From assembly GCA_020636435.1 (NCBI GenBank), contig JACJXX010000001.1:2807001-2871000 (forward strand): 64,000 bases of DNA, in the 5' to 3' direction. A model generated the notes under the pieces. That model was given only the letters and a program-made list of their open reading frames with translations, was not told the DNA's origin and made no database searches. Of the stretch, positions 19,201-26,514 are shown piece by piece (the stretch's first letter is position 1; every line of letters begins with the position of its first letter). Made by a program: the position numbers and the translations under genes. The stretch comes from Lewinellaceae bacterium (GTDB taxonomy: Bacteria > Bacteroidota > Bacteroidia > Chitinophagales > Saprospiraceae).

Positions 19201-19385
19201 AGCGGGTCGCCTGCCACGCCGCAGGCCGCTACCGAGCGGCCGCCGCGGAAGGGGCCGATGCTGCGCCATTTCAGAGGTTGGAAATAGGTGGCGGGAGTTT
19301 GAGGAACTGCCTCTTTACCCGGACTTTGGGCAAAGGCCGCAGTGGTCAGGATGAGTAGTAATCCGGCGGGGAATAAACGCTTCAT
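16230..19385 (-). CDS. Exported BNR/sortilin-like beta-propeller protein
   Basis: The protein has 1051 residues with a signal peptide (LFPAGLLLILTTAAFAQ). From ~35 to ~730 it carries many BNR/Asp-box repeats of the form SxDxGxTW (KTEDAGQIW, KSDDAGKTW, KTIDGGSTW, KSVDGGENW, VSNDGGKSW), giving two propellers as in Vps10/sortilin N-terminal domains and oligoxyloglucan-type glycosidases. The C-terminal third (about 800-1051) holds a beta-sandwich-like region (VVYYELPDT ... NRFVWNMRYP) and a helical tail with no T9SS domain. It belongs to a widespread Bacteroidota family annotated as glycosyl hydrolase BNR repeat protein; the activity is not established. Confidence 0.87.
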   Translation of the reverse strand: MKRLFPAGLLLILTTAAFAQSPGKEAVPQTPATYFQPLKWRSIGPFRGGRSVAACGVAGDPLTYYMGTTGGGLWKTEDAGQIWTNISDGFFGTGSVGAVAVSQSNPNIVYCGMGEHAVRGVMTSHGDGVYKSDDAGKTWREVGLSPTQHIARIVIHPRDPDIAYVAAQGALYSRSEERGVYKTIDGGSTWDKVLYVDGGTGCAELSMDPNNPRVLYATMWEHQRLPWKVISGGPGSGLYKSVDGGENWEKMHNGLPEELGKMAVSVCLSNPDKVYAVIESDSDKEQGGLFVSNDGGKSWTRVSSDHRLVQRAWYYIEVFADPQDENTVYVLSADALRSIDGGKTWEALSGTHGDFHDLWINPGNSRNMVIANDGGAAITFNYGKSWSAQDNMPTAQIYRVNVDNGFPYRLYGGQQDNTSVSIAHREFNSEGIGRHSWTYSAGGESAFLAFDPDNPRYVLGGSYLGTIEVLDDKAEAGTNIMAAPIQYLGRDAKDMKYRFNWNAPIIWSQHEPDTYYHGAQYLLRTRDRGLTWEEVSPDLTRNEKEKQGKGGGPYTNEAVGAENYGTLSYVVESPHEKGVIWTGSDDGLVYLTRDGCASWQNVTPAGLAECLVNAIEVSPHDPATAYIATTRYKFNDHTPGIYKTTDYGKTWTNISSGIPYGAFTRVVREDEQRRDLLFAGTETGLYVSWNGGKKWEPFQLNLPVTPITDLAIRHGDLIAATSGRGFWILDDLGLLRQYGNATGELILYQPEDALLANGSSELNESSAEFMGADPLRGVNPANGVVVYYELPDTSHIVLEIKDSEGHLVRRFSSQKDTAFHEWEGGPPAEPMLPKDKGLNRFVWNMRYPIMPGVPGVYIEGSYRGHKAAPGEYSLTLKRGEQEATARFQLLPNPNYPDTAEDYEAYHAVMAPMEDALGDMHRMVNTLHDMHQQIESILQKLPEDEKYGDIKREGQALAGRMTEWDGEMVQRKSKAYDDVENFPNRFTANYLFLINQTESDIPRVNAASRERREELDVEWAGLRARGQEILEEGVPAFNQLLWKAGVGAVWGF

Positions 19386-19431
19386 GAGTTGTATTTTGAT
19401 AACCGGATAAATATAGTGCTAAATTCGGTGG

Positions 19432-19596
19432 CTAGTGCCTCGCGCACTAAATAGCGCGGGAATTGCGCGGCCTCTTTTTCCGCTGGGCGGCGTTGCTCGT
19501 CGGTTGCGTAGCCCCACTATGCGCCCTCCTTGCGCCTTGCCCAACGAAAAAATAGGCTCCCGCAATCCTCCCCTTATTTAATGCGCGAGGCACTAG
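19432..19596. repeat. 165-bp palindromic element, divergent copy 3
   Basis: The ends CTAGTGCCTCGCGCA and TGCGCGAGGCACTAG are perfect inverses, and the similarity continues imperfectly for about 50 bases inward (TAAATA, then GCCT..TTTTTC). The core GCGTTGCTCGTC ... TTGCGCCTTGCC is the inverse complement of the core in 3961-4125 and 24987-25149. Confidence 0.75.
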
Positions 19597-19734
19597 TATT
19601 AGCCAAAGGAGCAGGTTTTTGTATCAGGAACAGGTAAGTAGCCGGAAGCATACGCTCAGGGGCTTTGCTATTCCTGATTTACAAATCAGAAGGCCTTCTC
19701 CGTTAATTGTTGCGTTTGGCTGAGCATTCCGCTG

Positions 19735-19742
19735 TACATTTG
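19735..19742 (+). promoter_or_regulatory. Candidate -7 element TACATTTG
   Basis: This is an exact match to the Bacteroidota -7 consensus TAnnTTTG, 27 bases before the ATG at 19770. A TTG lies about 22 bases upstream, near the -33 position. Confidence 0.45.
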
Positions 19743-19769
19743 AGGAATACCATAAAAAAAAAACAGGCT

Positions 19770-20642
19770 ATGGAAGCACAAAATTACCATGTAGGCAGAA
19801 GGACTATAGTCAAAAGTTCAATTTTCGGGCTTTTGGCGGTTTCATTGCCCAATATCATCTACGCCGGCACGGCGCAGGGCAAAGCGGACAGGTTGCCCCG
19901 CGCGCCCCAAAAGCCCAATGGCAGTTTCCCGAATATTGACCCGGAAATTGTATCTGCCGTAGTTGGCGCCGCTCATTTCGACCTGGAAAAGGTTAAAGAA
20001 CTGGTCGGCAAACGGCCGGAGCTGGCCCGGGCAAACTGGGAATGGCGGTTTGGCGACTGGGAGTCGGCCATAGGCGCCGCTTCTCACGTTGGGCGCAGGG
20101 ATATTGTGCATTACCTGATGGATAAAGGCGCCCGGCCCAGCCTATTCACTTTTGCCATGCTGGGCGCCTATGATGTGGTGAAGCCAACGATTGAATTTCG
20201 CCCCGGCATACAGAAAACGATGGGCCCCCATGGCATCAGCTTATTGCAACATGCCAAAACCGGGAGCCGGATGGAGGATACCATGTCCTTAACAGAGCGG
20301 GACAACCTGAAGCGCCTGGTGGATTACCTGGAAGCCTTAGGCGATGCCGACGGCGAAACCTATCTGGATGTCAGCCCCGAAGAGCAGGAAAAGTACCTCG
20401 GCGATTATAAATACGGAGATGGCGCTGAAGATGGGTTCCGCATTCAACTCAACATGCGGAAATTGCTGGCCCTGGGGCCGATCGGCGGTTTTGGGGGCGC
20501 TTTGTACAGAATAGGAGAACACAAATTTACTTACAATGGAGCGCCTTCTGTTGTTATCACCTTCGATGTGGAAGAGGGTGTTGTCCAGTCGCTTACGGTG
20601 CATGATCCGGAGTTGACGATTACGGCGATGAAAATAAAGTAA
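19770..20642 (+). CDS. Ankyrin-like exported protein
   Basis: The protein has 290 residues from the ATG at 19770, chosen because it directly precedes an exported N-terminus (RRTIVKSSIFGLLAVSLPNI, a twin-arginine-like segment) and sits just after a good -7 element; the open frame reaches 19707. Ankyrin-like helices are seen in AAHFDLEKVKELVGKRPELA and SAIGAASHVGRRDIVHYLMD-KGA (about 75-135). The C-terminal part (LGDYKYGDG ... LTVHDPELTI) looks like a small beta-sheet domain of the kind appended to beta-lactamase-like proteins. Function unknown; a binding role is likely. Confidence 0.75.
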   Translation: MEAQNYHVGRRTIVKSSIFGLLAVSLPNIIYAGTAQGKADRLPRAPQKPNGSFPNIDPEIVSAVVGAAHFDLEKVKELVGKRPELARANWEWRFGDWESAIGAASHVGRRDIVHYLMDKGARPSLFTFAMLGAYDVVKPTIEFRPGIQKTMGPHGISLLQHAKTGSRMEDTMSLTERDNLKRLVDYLEALGDADGETYLDVSPEEQEKYLGDYKYGDGAEDGFRIQLNMRKLLALGPIGGFGGALYRIGEHKFTYNGAPSVVITFDVEEGVVQSLTVHDPELTITAMKIK

Positions 20643-20677
20643 TGACAAATGTTATCCCGCTTTTGAACAACATTGTG

Positions 20678-20685
20678 TAGCTTTG
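20678..20685 (+). promoter_or_regulatory. Candidate -7 element TAGCTTTG
   Basis: It matches TAnnTTTG exactly, 22 bases before the ATG of the hybrid sensor kinase. No properly spaced -33 element was found. Confidence 0.35.
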
Positions 20686-20707
20686 AATATTCTCAAACTA
20701 TTGAGGC

Positions 20708-23700
20708 ATGGCACCCTTCGTCCGTTATACTATTCTCACCGGCAAGTTGCTGCTCCTTCTGCCCCTCTCTTTTTTTGCCCAAACCAAAACCCTCCCCTTC
20801 CAACTCATCAGCGCCGGCAGCGGGCAGGACATCAATTTCATTTACAACATCACGCAGGATCAACAGGGCTTCCTGTGGTTCGGCACCCTGAATGGCCTGG
20901 TGCGTTACGACGGATACAATTGCAGGAACTACAATAATGCCGATGGCTCCGGCCTTAAAGGAAGAAAAGTGACCGGTGTGAAGGAGGACCGGTACGGCCA
21001 CCTTTGGGTGGTGTCGGACTACTGGCTACAAGCCTACGACCCCGTATCGGATTCGTTTTACGACATGGACAACCTGGATGGCGACACCGTTTTTCAATAC
21101 TCTAACACCAAGATTAATCCGATAATGGCCGAAGATGGACAGGGCATCATCTGGATGTGCTCAAATAATGGCCTTTTCAGCATAAACCCACACCAGAATG
21201 CCGGGCAATCCATCATTAGGGTGTATCGGGCCGATCCAACCGCCAGCTTCAATGTCCAGGTTGTATTCCCAGATAGCCACGACCGCCTGTGGATCGGGAC
21301 CGGCAAAGGCCTCTATGCTTTTAACCGGGAGCAGGAGCGGATCGAAACATGCCCCCTGGGCGTGGAAGCGCCGGTTATCTCGCTTTGCGAAACGGCAGAA
21401 GGCAAGCTGTGCGTAGGCATGGCGGGCGAAGGTTTTGGAATATACAACCCAGCTACTCAGGATTTCTCCCGGTTTGTGCATAATGAAAAAGACACCACAT
21501 CGCTTGCCGGAGAAAGTGTATATCAGATCGCAAGAGACGGAAAAAACAACATCTGGCTTCTGGCAGGTTCTTTTGAGAGCCGGGCTTTTTCCCTGCAGCG
21601 GCTTGACGCTCATGGAACGTCGTTTCAAACCTATTTCCGCGATCAAAAAACAGAAGGGGGCGTGGCTAGCCTCGGCGGAATTGGCTTCTTCCTTTTCAAA
21701 AGCCGCGCAGGCCATCTTTGGTTCGTCGGGAAAAAAGGGCTACAACTTTTCGACCCTTACCTGGAAGTAACCTATGACATCCGGGAAAGGGAAAAACACG
21801 CTATAGACTGGAGTGGGATTTTTTCCTTTTACGAAGACCGGACCGGGGTGATCTGGATCGGCACTGCCTCGACCGGCCTGCTTAAATTTGCGCCTTCCGC
21901 TTATAAATTCAATGTTTTTATGCCAACGCCGGAGGAAATAGAAAACCAAACGATTTCTTTCGCTTTCCCGATGTTTGAAGATAGCAGAGGCTACCTGTGG
22001 AAAAAGGCATTAAACGGAACCAATCGTTATTTTTTTGACAGCCACAGAGGTCTTCAAATAGCAGTTCATTACCCATTTCAGATGGGCTCATTCCTGCAAG
22101 ATCGAAATGATATGCTCTGGTTGACTACATCGGAAGAGACCAAACGCTTTGACCTGAAAACCGGGAAATTGCTTCGTTCAAATGTAGAAGTGCCAGGAGC
22201 CAAATGCCTGCAGGATAGAGAGGGGTGGATTTGGTCGGCTACCTATGGCCAAGGCCTTTTCCGGTTCAACCCTTCCTCCGGCGAAGTTATTAATTTCCGG
22301 CATGAGCCTGGCAATCCGAACTCGATCAGTTCTGACTATTTGGGTGGCGTCATGTTGGAAGACAGCGATGGAACGATTTGGGCAGGAGGCTATGGGGGGC
22401 TGAAAAAATACAACCCGAAAACTGGAAACTTCAGTGCCTATCTTGAAGATATAACGGTGGATGACATGCACTCTGACAATTCTGACGGAATTTGGTTAGG
22501 GACACCCGGCATGGGCTTGTATCACTTTGATAAAAAAACCGGCCTTGCCCAAAAATATTCAAAAAAAGAAGGGTTTCCGACTAACCGCTTTAAAGCCGTG
22601 CGCGAAGACGACCACGGCGACTTATGGATTTCGAGCGATGTTGGGCTGATACACTTTCGCCCCGGGGCAGATACCTCTACCTGGCATGTGTACAATGAGC
22701 AGGACGGCCTGCCCACCTCTGTTTTTTCTTATGGCGCCTGCAAAAGGAAAAACGGTGAAATGATTTTTTCACTTTGGGGCGGAGCGTTCATCCTTTTTCA
22801 CCCCGACAGTTTACAGGACGATACCTTCCTGCCCGAGGCTGCATTTGTCGATTTCAAACTTTTCAATAGGCCCGTAGAGATTGGCGTTAAGAACTCCCCC
22901 CTCGCCTCTTCCATCTGGACGACCGATCACCTCGTCCTCCGCCACGATCAAAACGTCTTTTCCCTGGAATATACAGCCTTCCACTTTGCCGCTCCCGAAC
23001 AGAACGAATTCGCCTACCGGATGGAAGGAATCGATCAGGATTGGCACAATGTAGGCAACCGGCACACCGTCAATTTTGCCGGCCTGCAGCCCGGAGAATA
23101 TACCTTCCGGGTAAAAGCCGCCAACCACGACGGCCTGTGGGGGGAAGAAAAAGCCCTGCAAATTACCATCCTGCCGCCCTGGTGGGAAACCTGGTGGGCT
23201 TACAGTTGCTACGCTTTGTCTACTGCCGGCCTCCTGTGGGCCATATACAACTGGCGGAAACGCCGCTGGCAGCTCAAAGCCCAGCTCGCCCTGGAACAAC
23301 AGGAAGCAGTAAGGCTGAAGGAACTGGACCAGTTCAAAACCAACTTCTACACCAACATCACCCACGAATTCCGCACCCCCCTCACCATCATCCTGGGCAT
23401 GGTGGAGCAGGTCAAAAACGACCCGGAAAAATGGTACAACGAGGGGCTCCAAATGATCAGGCGCAGTGGCAACAACCTCCTCCGGCTGGTCAACCAGATG
23501 CTCGACCTTTCCAAAGTGGAGGCCGGCGTGCTGCCGGTGAATATGGTGCAGGGGGATGTCATTGCTTACCTGAAATACGTTTTGGAGAGCTTTCATTCGC
23601 TGGCGGAGAACAAGGATATCACCGTGCATTTCCAATCGGACAAGGAAGCGCTGGTGATGGATTACGACCCGGAAAAGCTGAGGGAAATCATGTCGAATCT

Positions 23701-24922
23701 GTTGTCCAACGCCATCAAGTTTACACCGAAGGGAGGGAGCGTTAAGGTGGAAGTGCGAAGCTTGCCTGGAAGAGCCCCGTACCTCATGGAGGTCGGGGCG
23801 AAGACGGGTGCGAAGTTGGAAAAGCCCGGTGACTTGCCTCTTGGGCTGCGGGTTGTTGTAACCGACAACGGGAAAGGCATCTCAAAAGAACGGCTGGACA
23901 AAATCTTCGGGCGGTTTTACAGCAATGCCGATCCTCAAGCGGGAGAATCGGGCGGGGCTGGCATCGGCCTGGCCCTCACCCAGGAACTGGTAAAACTGCT
24001 GGGCGGAGAGATCACCGTACAAAGCGAGGTAGGCAAGGGCAGCCAATTCACCGTCACCCTACCTATTGCCAACGAGGCGAAACTGGAAAACCCGCCTGAG
24101 ATAGAGCCTGATCCGGGAAAGGCGCGTTCGCCCATCGGTGAAAAAGAACAGGTTGCCGGGGCTGGGGAGGATGTTCCCCATTTATTGATCATCGAAGACA
24201 ACCGGGATGTAGTACGTTACCTTTTTTCCATTCTCGAACAGGATTATCAGCTGGAAGTAGCAGAAAACGGGAAAGAAGGCCTGGAAAAAGCCCTGGAAAC
24301 CATCCCCGACATCATCCTCAGCGACGTAATGATGCCCGAAATGGACGGTTTTGAGCTTTGCGACAAGCTGAAAATGGACTTCCGCACCAGCCACATCCCC
24401 ATCATTCTCCTCACTGCCAAAGCGGATATGCCCTCCCGGATAGAAGGCCTGGAGAGGGGCGCCGATGCCTACCTGGCGAAGCCTTTCCACAAAGAAGAAC
24501 TGCAGGTGCGGCTGCACAAGCTGCTGGAAATCCGGAAACAGCTACAGGAACGTTATGCTTCCCTGCCGTCCGCCGGCTCCCGTCCGCCGTCCGTCGAATA
24601 TGAAATCGAAGACGCCTTCATGAAACAAGTGCGCGACATCCTGGAGGCCCACCTCAGCGACGAATACTTCGGCATCCTCGACCTGTGCAAAGAACTGGGC
24701 ATGAGCCGGCCTCAGTTCTACCGCAAGTTCAAGGCGCTGTCCGGCCAAACGGTGGGGCAGTACTTCCGCTCGCTGCGGTTGGATAAAGCCAAAGCGCTGC
24801 TGCTCGCTACCAGCCTGCACATTTCGGAGATCGCTTACGAAGTTGGTTTTAAGGATCCCGCCTATTTTACCCGGGTTTTTAAGGAGGAATTCGGGGTGAA
24901 TCCGAGCGAGGTGCGAAAATAA
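20708..24922 (+). CDS. Hybrid two-component system protein (propeller-HisKA-HATPase-REC-AraC)
   Basis: This 1404-residue protein unites sensor and response regulator. After a signal peptide, about 25-740 contain two-component regulator propeller repeats (for example GFLWFGTLNGLVRYDG, GVIWIGTASTGLLKF), forming the periplasmic sensor. A Y_Y_Y domain (about 755-825) precedes one transmembrane helix (about 830-850). The kinase has phospho-His886 in ITHEFRTPL, the N box NLLSNAIKFTP and the G boxes VTDNGKGIS and GAGIGLAL. The receiver has the phospho-Asp1206 in LSDVMMPEMDG. Residues ~1300-1404 form the AraC HTH (SEIAYEVGFKDPAYFTRVFKEEF). In Bacteroidota such proteins control nearby uptake or secretion genes; no polysaccharide locus is adjacent here. 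Confidence 0.95.
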   Translation: MAPFVRYTILTGKLLLLLPLSFFAQTKTLPFQLISAGSGQDINFIYNITQDQQGFLWFGTLNGLVRYDGYNCRNYNNADGSGLKGRKVTGVKEDRYGHLWVVSDYWLQAYDPVSDSFYDMDNLDGDTVFQYSNTKINPIMAEDGQGIIWMCSNNGLFSINPHQNAGQSIIRVYRADPTASFNVQVVFPDSHDRLWIGTGKGLYAFNREQERIETCPLGVEAPVISLCETAEGKLCVGMAGEGFGIYNPATQDFSRFVHNEKDTTSLAGESVYQIARDGKNNIWLLAGSFESRAFSLQRLDAHGTSFQTYFRDQKTEGGVASLGGIGFFLFKSRAGHLWFVGKKGLQLFDPYLEVTYDIREREKHAIDWSGIFSFYEDRTGVIWIGTASTGLLKFAPSAYKFNVFMPTPEEIENQTISFAFPMFEDSRGYLWKKALNGTNRYFFDSHRGLQIAVHYPFQMGSFLQDRNDMLWLTTSEETKRFDLKTGKLLRSNVEVPGAKCLQDREGWIWSATYGQGLFRFNPSSGEVINFRHEPGNPNSISSDYLGGVMLEDSDGTIWAGGYGGLKKYNPKTGNFSAYLEDITVDDMHSDNSDGIWLGTPGMGLYHFDKKTGLAQKYSKKEGFPTNRFKAVREDDHGDLWISSDVGLIHFRPGADTSTWHVYNEQDGLPTSVFSYGACKRKNGEMIFSLWGGAFILFHPDSLQDDTFLPEAAFVDFKLFNRPVEIGVKNSPLASSIWTTDHLVLRHDQNVFSLEYTAFHFAAPEQNEFAYRMEGIDQDWHNVGNRHTVNFAGLQPGEYTFRVKAANHDGLWGEEKALQITILPPWWETWWAYSCYALSTAGLLWAIYNWRKRRWQLKAQLALEQQEAVRLKELDQFKTNFYTNITHEFRTPLTIILGMVEQVKNDPEKWYNEGLQMIRRSGNNLLRLVNQMLDLSKVEAGVLPVNMVQGDVIAYLKYVLESFHSLAENKDITVHFQSDKEALVMDYDPEKLREIMSNLLSNAIKFTPKGGSVKVEVRSLPGRAPYLMEVGAKTGAKLEKPGDLPLGLRVVVTDNGKGISKERLDKIFGRFYSNADPQAGESGGAGIGLALTQELVKLLGGEITVQSEVGKGSQFTVTLPIANEAKLENPPEIEPDPGKARSPIGEKEQVAGAGEDVPHLLIIEDNRDVVRYLFSILEQDYQLEVAENGKEGLEKALETIPDIILSDVMMPEMDGFELCDKLKMDFRTSHIPIILLTAKADMPSRIEGLERGADAYLAKPFHKEELQVRLHKLLEIRKQLQERYASLPSAGSRPPSVEYEIEDAFMKQVRDILEAHLSDEYFGILDLCKELGMSRPQFYRKFKALSGQTVGQYFRSLRLDKAKALLLATSLHISEIAYEVGFKDPAYFTRVFKEEFGVNPSEVRK

Positions 24923-24986
24923 TGGCGATTGACGCCTTCCATCCATTTAATCCTGTTCATTTCAGATGAGCTGGCCACTTCGAGTT

Positions 24987-25149
24987 TAAGGCACGAGGAA
25001 AGAATAAAGTGTTCAATTATGGGGCAGTAATTTTTGTGCCAGGCAAGGCGCGAAGAATGAGGATAGCCAAAGCTACCTGAGTGATGAGCAACGCAGCATG
25101 GCGCAAAAAGGACAAGCCAGAATGGACAGTTTATTCTTTCGTCGTGCCT
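24987..25149. repeat. 165-bp palindromic element, copy 2
   Basis: It is nearly identical to 3961-4125, with TAAGGCACGAGGAAAGAATAAA-like ends facing TTTATTCTTTCGTCGTGCCT. It abuts another element at 25150. The 10 bases ACTTCGAGTT occur just left of it (24977-24986) and just right of its neighbour (25263-25272). Confidence 0.82.
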
Positions 25150-25260
25150 AATGTCGTCAACTTAATGAAGTGATGTCGACTGGCGACTCTTGCCTGCCCT
25201 GCTTTGACGCTCGCCTGTCGACTATCACGTAGCCCCTGACAGGCTTAAGTTGACGACATT
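25150..25260 (+). repeat. Family TGTCGTCAACTT palindromic element, copy 2
   Basis: Perfect 16-bp ends, AATGTCGTCAACTTAA and TTAAGTTGACGACATT. The inner arms GTGATGTCGACTGGCGA and TCGCCTGTCGACTATCAC pair. The same element is inverted and more decayed at 530-629. Confidence 0.82.
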
Positions 25261-25383
25261 AAACTTCGAGTTGTTGTGTCTGCCCACTTCCCCCGGCCAA
25301 AAAGTCAGCAGACAACGGAAAGTTGTCAGATGACGGTAAATCGCAATGGGCAGCAGTTGCCTCTTACCCATATTCCCATCCTC

Positions 25384-25420
25384 TGAGACGGTAGTACAAG
25401 AAATTGAGACGGTAGTACAA
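25384..25420 (+). promoter_or_regulatory. Tandem 16-bp operator-like direct repeat
   Basis: TGAGACGGTAGTACAA occurs at 25384-25399 and again at 25405-25420, identical, with a 21-base period (two helical turns). It lies 64 bases before the lipoprotein gene. This geometry fits a site for a dimeric AraC-type or response-regulator protein, possibly the hybrid sensor encoded just upstream. Confidence 0.55.
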
Positions 25421-25483
25421 TTGTCGTTTTCAGGATAATGCTTACTTGAAACGGCAATATCTATTATTTTATAACTTCAAAAA

Positions 25484-26005
25484 ATGACTGCCATGAAAAG
25501 CTTAAAACTCCTGATCTCCTTACTCGCCATCTTTATGGCCCTGCCAGCCTGCCAGAAAGAAGCGCCGCTTCCTGAAAGCCAGGCAAGCCCCAATACTGTG
25601 CAACTGGAACAAAGGCAAAAAAAGCACCCGGTGCCTTTTCATGCGGCCTTCATCTCGCAGGTTGTTACTATACCTCCGCAGCCCAATCCTGAAATATGCC
25701 CGGGAGAAAATGTCCTCCACATCGATCAGACGCTATCCGGCAACGCCACCCACCTGGGAAACATCAGCGGCACCATTTCGAGTTGCGCCGATGTTTCTAC
25801 AAACCCTGCCACCATTTATGATGTAAAAATCGTGTTTGAAGCCGCCAATGGAGACCTGCTCTATTTTGAAGGCAGCAGTGGTTCGTTCGAGATCACCGGA
25901 GGCACCGGGCGTTTTGATGATGCCACGGGAAGCGTCACCGGAGGCTTTACTCCTATTGGCCAGGGTAGGTTTGACAGCTATCTGGATGGGGAAATACAGT
26001 ACTGA
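25484..26005 (+). CDS. Small lipoprotein with a dirigent/allene-oxide-cyclase-like barrel signature
   Basis: The protein has 173 residues, with Met4 (25493) as an alternative start. The lipoprotein signal ends in LPAC at residues ~20-23. The C-terminal ~110 residues contain YFEGSSGSFEITGGTGRF followed by ATGSVTG, the glycine-rich turn typical of allene oxide cyclase-like and dirigent-like barrels, which in bacteria are of unknown role. It is followed after 10 bases by a small co-directional gene, and preceded by a striking tandem operator-like repeat. Confidence 0.7.
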   Translation: MTAMKSLKLLISLLAIFMALPACQKEAPLPESQASPNTVQLEQRQKKHPVPFHAAFISQVVTIPPQPNPEICPGENVLHIDQTLSGNATHLGNISGTISSCADVSTNPATIYDVKIVFEAANGDLLYFEGSSGSFEITGGTGRFDDATGSVTGGFTPIGQGRFDSYLDGEIQY

Positions 26006-26015
26006 AAGCCCAACC

Positions 26016-26357
26016 ATGAAATCCCTTCCATCCAGAAAGAATCTTCAGGAACAAGCCCGCTGCGTACAGGAAGAATATCCGGAACTGTTCGACTACCTGA
26101 TGCATCGGGACCGGGCAACGGGAGAGCTCTTCCGGGAGGTGATGCATGCCGTTCCACACCCGGATGCACTGCCGGCCACCAGCCTTCCTTTCATCGAGGC
26201 CGTCATTGACGCCATGGCGCCAAGGGAACACTGCCAGGTATGTACGGAGGAAGAAATGTTGTGGCTGCTCAACCGGGCGCAGCGGGCAAAACTCTGCCAG
26301 GTTTGCAGGCATGGATTCTTTTTGAAGAATACAGGGATTGGAGGGCTGGCCGGTTGA
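26016..26357 (+). CDS. Small CxxC protein, unknown function
   Basis: The protein has 113 residues from the ATG at 26016, placed 10 bases after the preceding stop, so the two genes form an operon; an upstream in-frame extension overlaps the previous gene out of phase and is rejected. There is no signal peptide. It holds two CxxC pairs, HCQVCTEEE and LCQVCRHG near the C-terminus, which could form a zinc site together with nearby His. I do not recognise the family. Its stop codon lies inside the short palindromic element beginning at 26352. Confidence 0.55.
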   Translation: MKSLPSRKNLQEQARCVQEEYPELFDYLMHRDRATGELFREVMHAVPHPDALPATSLPFIEAVIDAMAPREHCQVCTEEEMLWLLNRAQRAKLCQVCRHGFFLKNTGIGGLAG

Positions 26358-26423
26358 GTAGTTGGGGTCCAATTTACTATTGGGCTCCAACTTAGTTCTA
26401 AATCTGTCCGACTACTTAACCAT
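26352..26423. repeat. Short palindromic element with GTAGTCGGACAGATTTA-type ends
   Basis: The left end GGTTGAGTAGTTGGGGTCC and the right end (inverse GGTTAAGTAGTCGGACAG) pair imperfectly, followed by ATTTA on both arms. Related end sequences occur at 35730-35755, 40629-40650 and 40960-40978. Confidence 0.6.
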
Positions 26424-26514
26424 ACAAACCCTGCATGGCCCCATAAAACTACTTGCAAAACACATTCATCCACTCACTTAGCCTGGTTCTGTAAGAAGCA
26501 GGCACTAAATTCCT

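Larger units (their letters stand above)
19386..19769. other. Divergent intergenic region
   Basis: It holds the 165-bp palindromic element at 19432-19596 and the promoter of the ankyrin-like gene. Nothing else is recognised. Confidence 0.5.
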
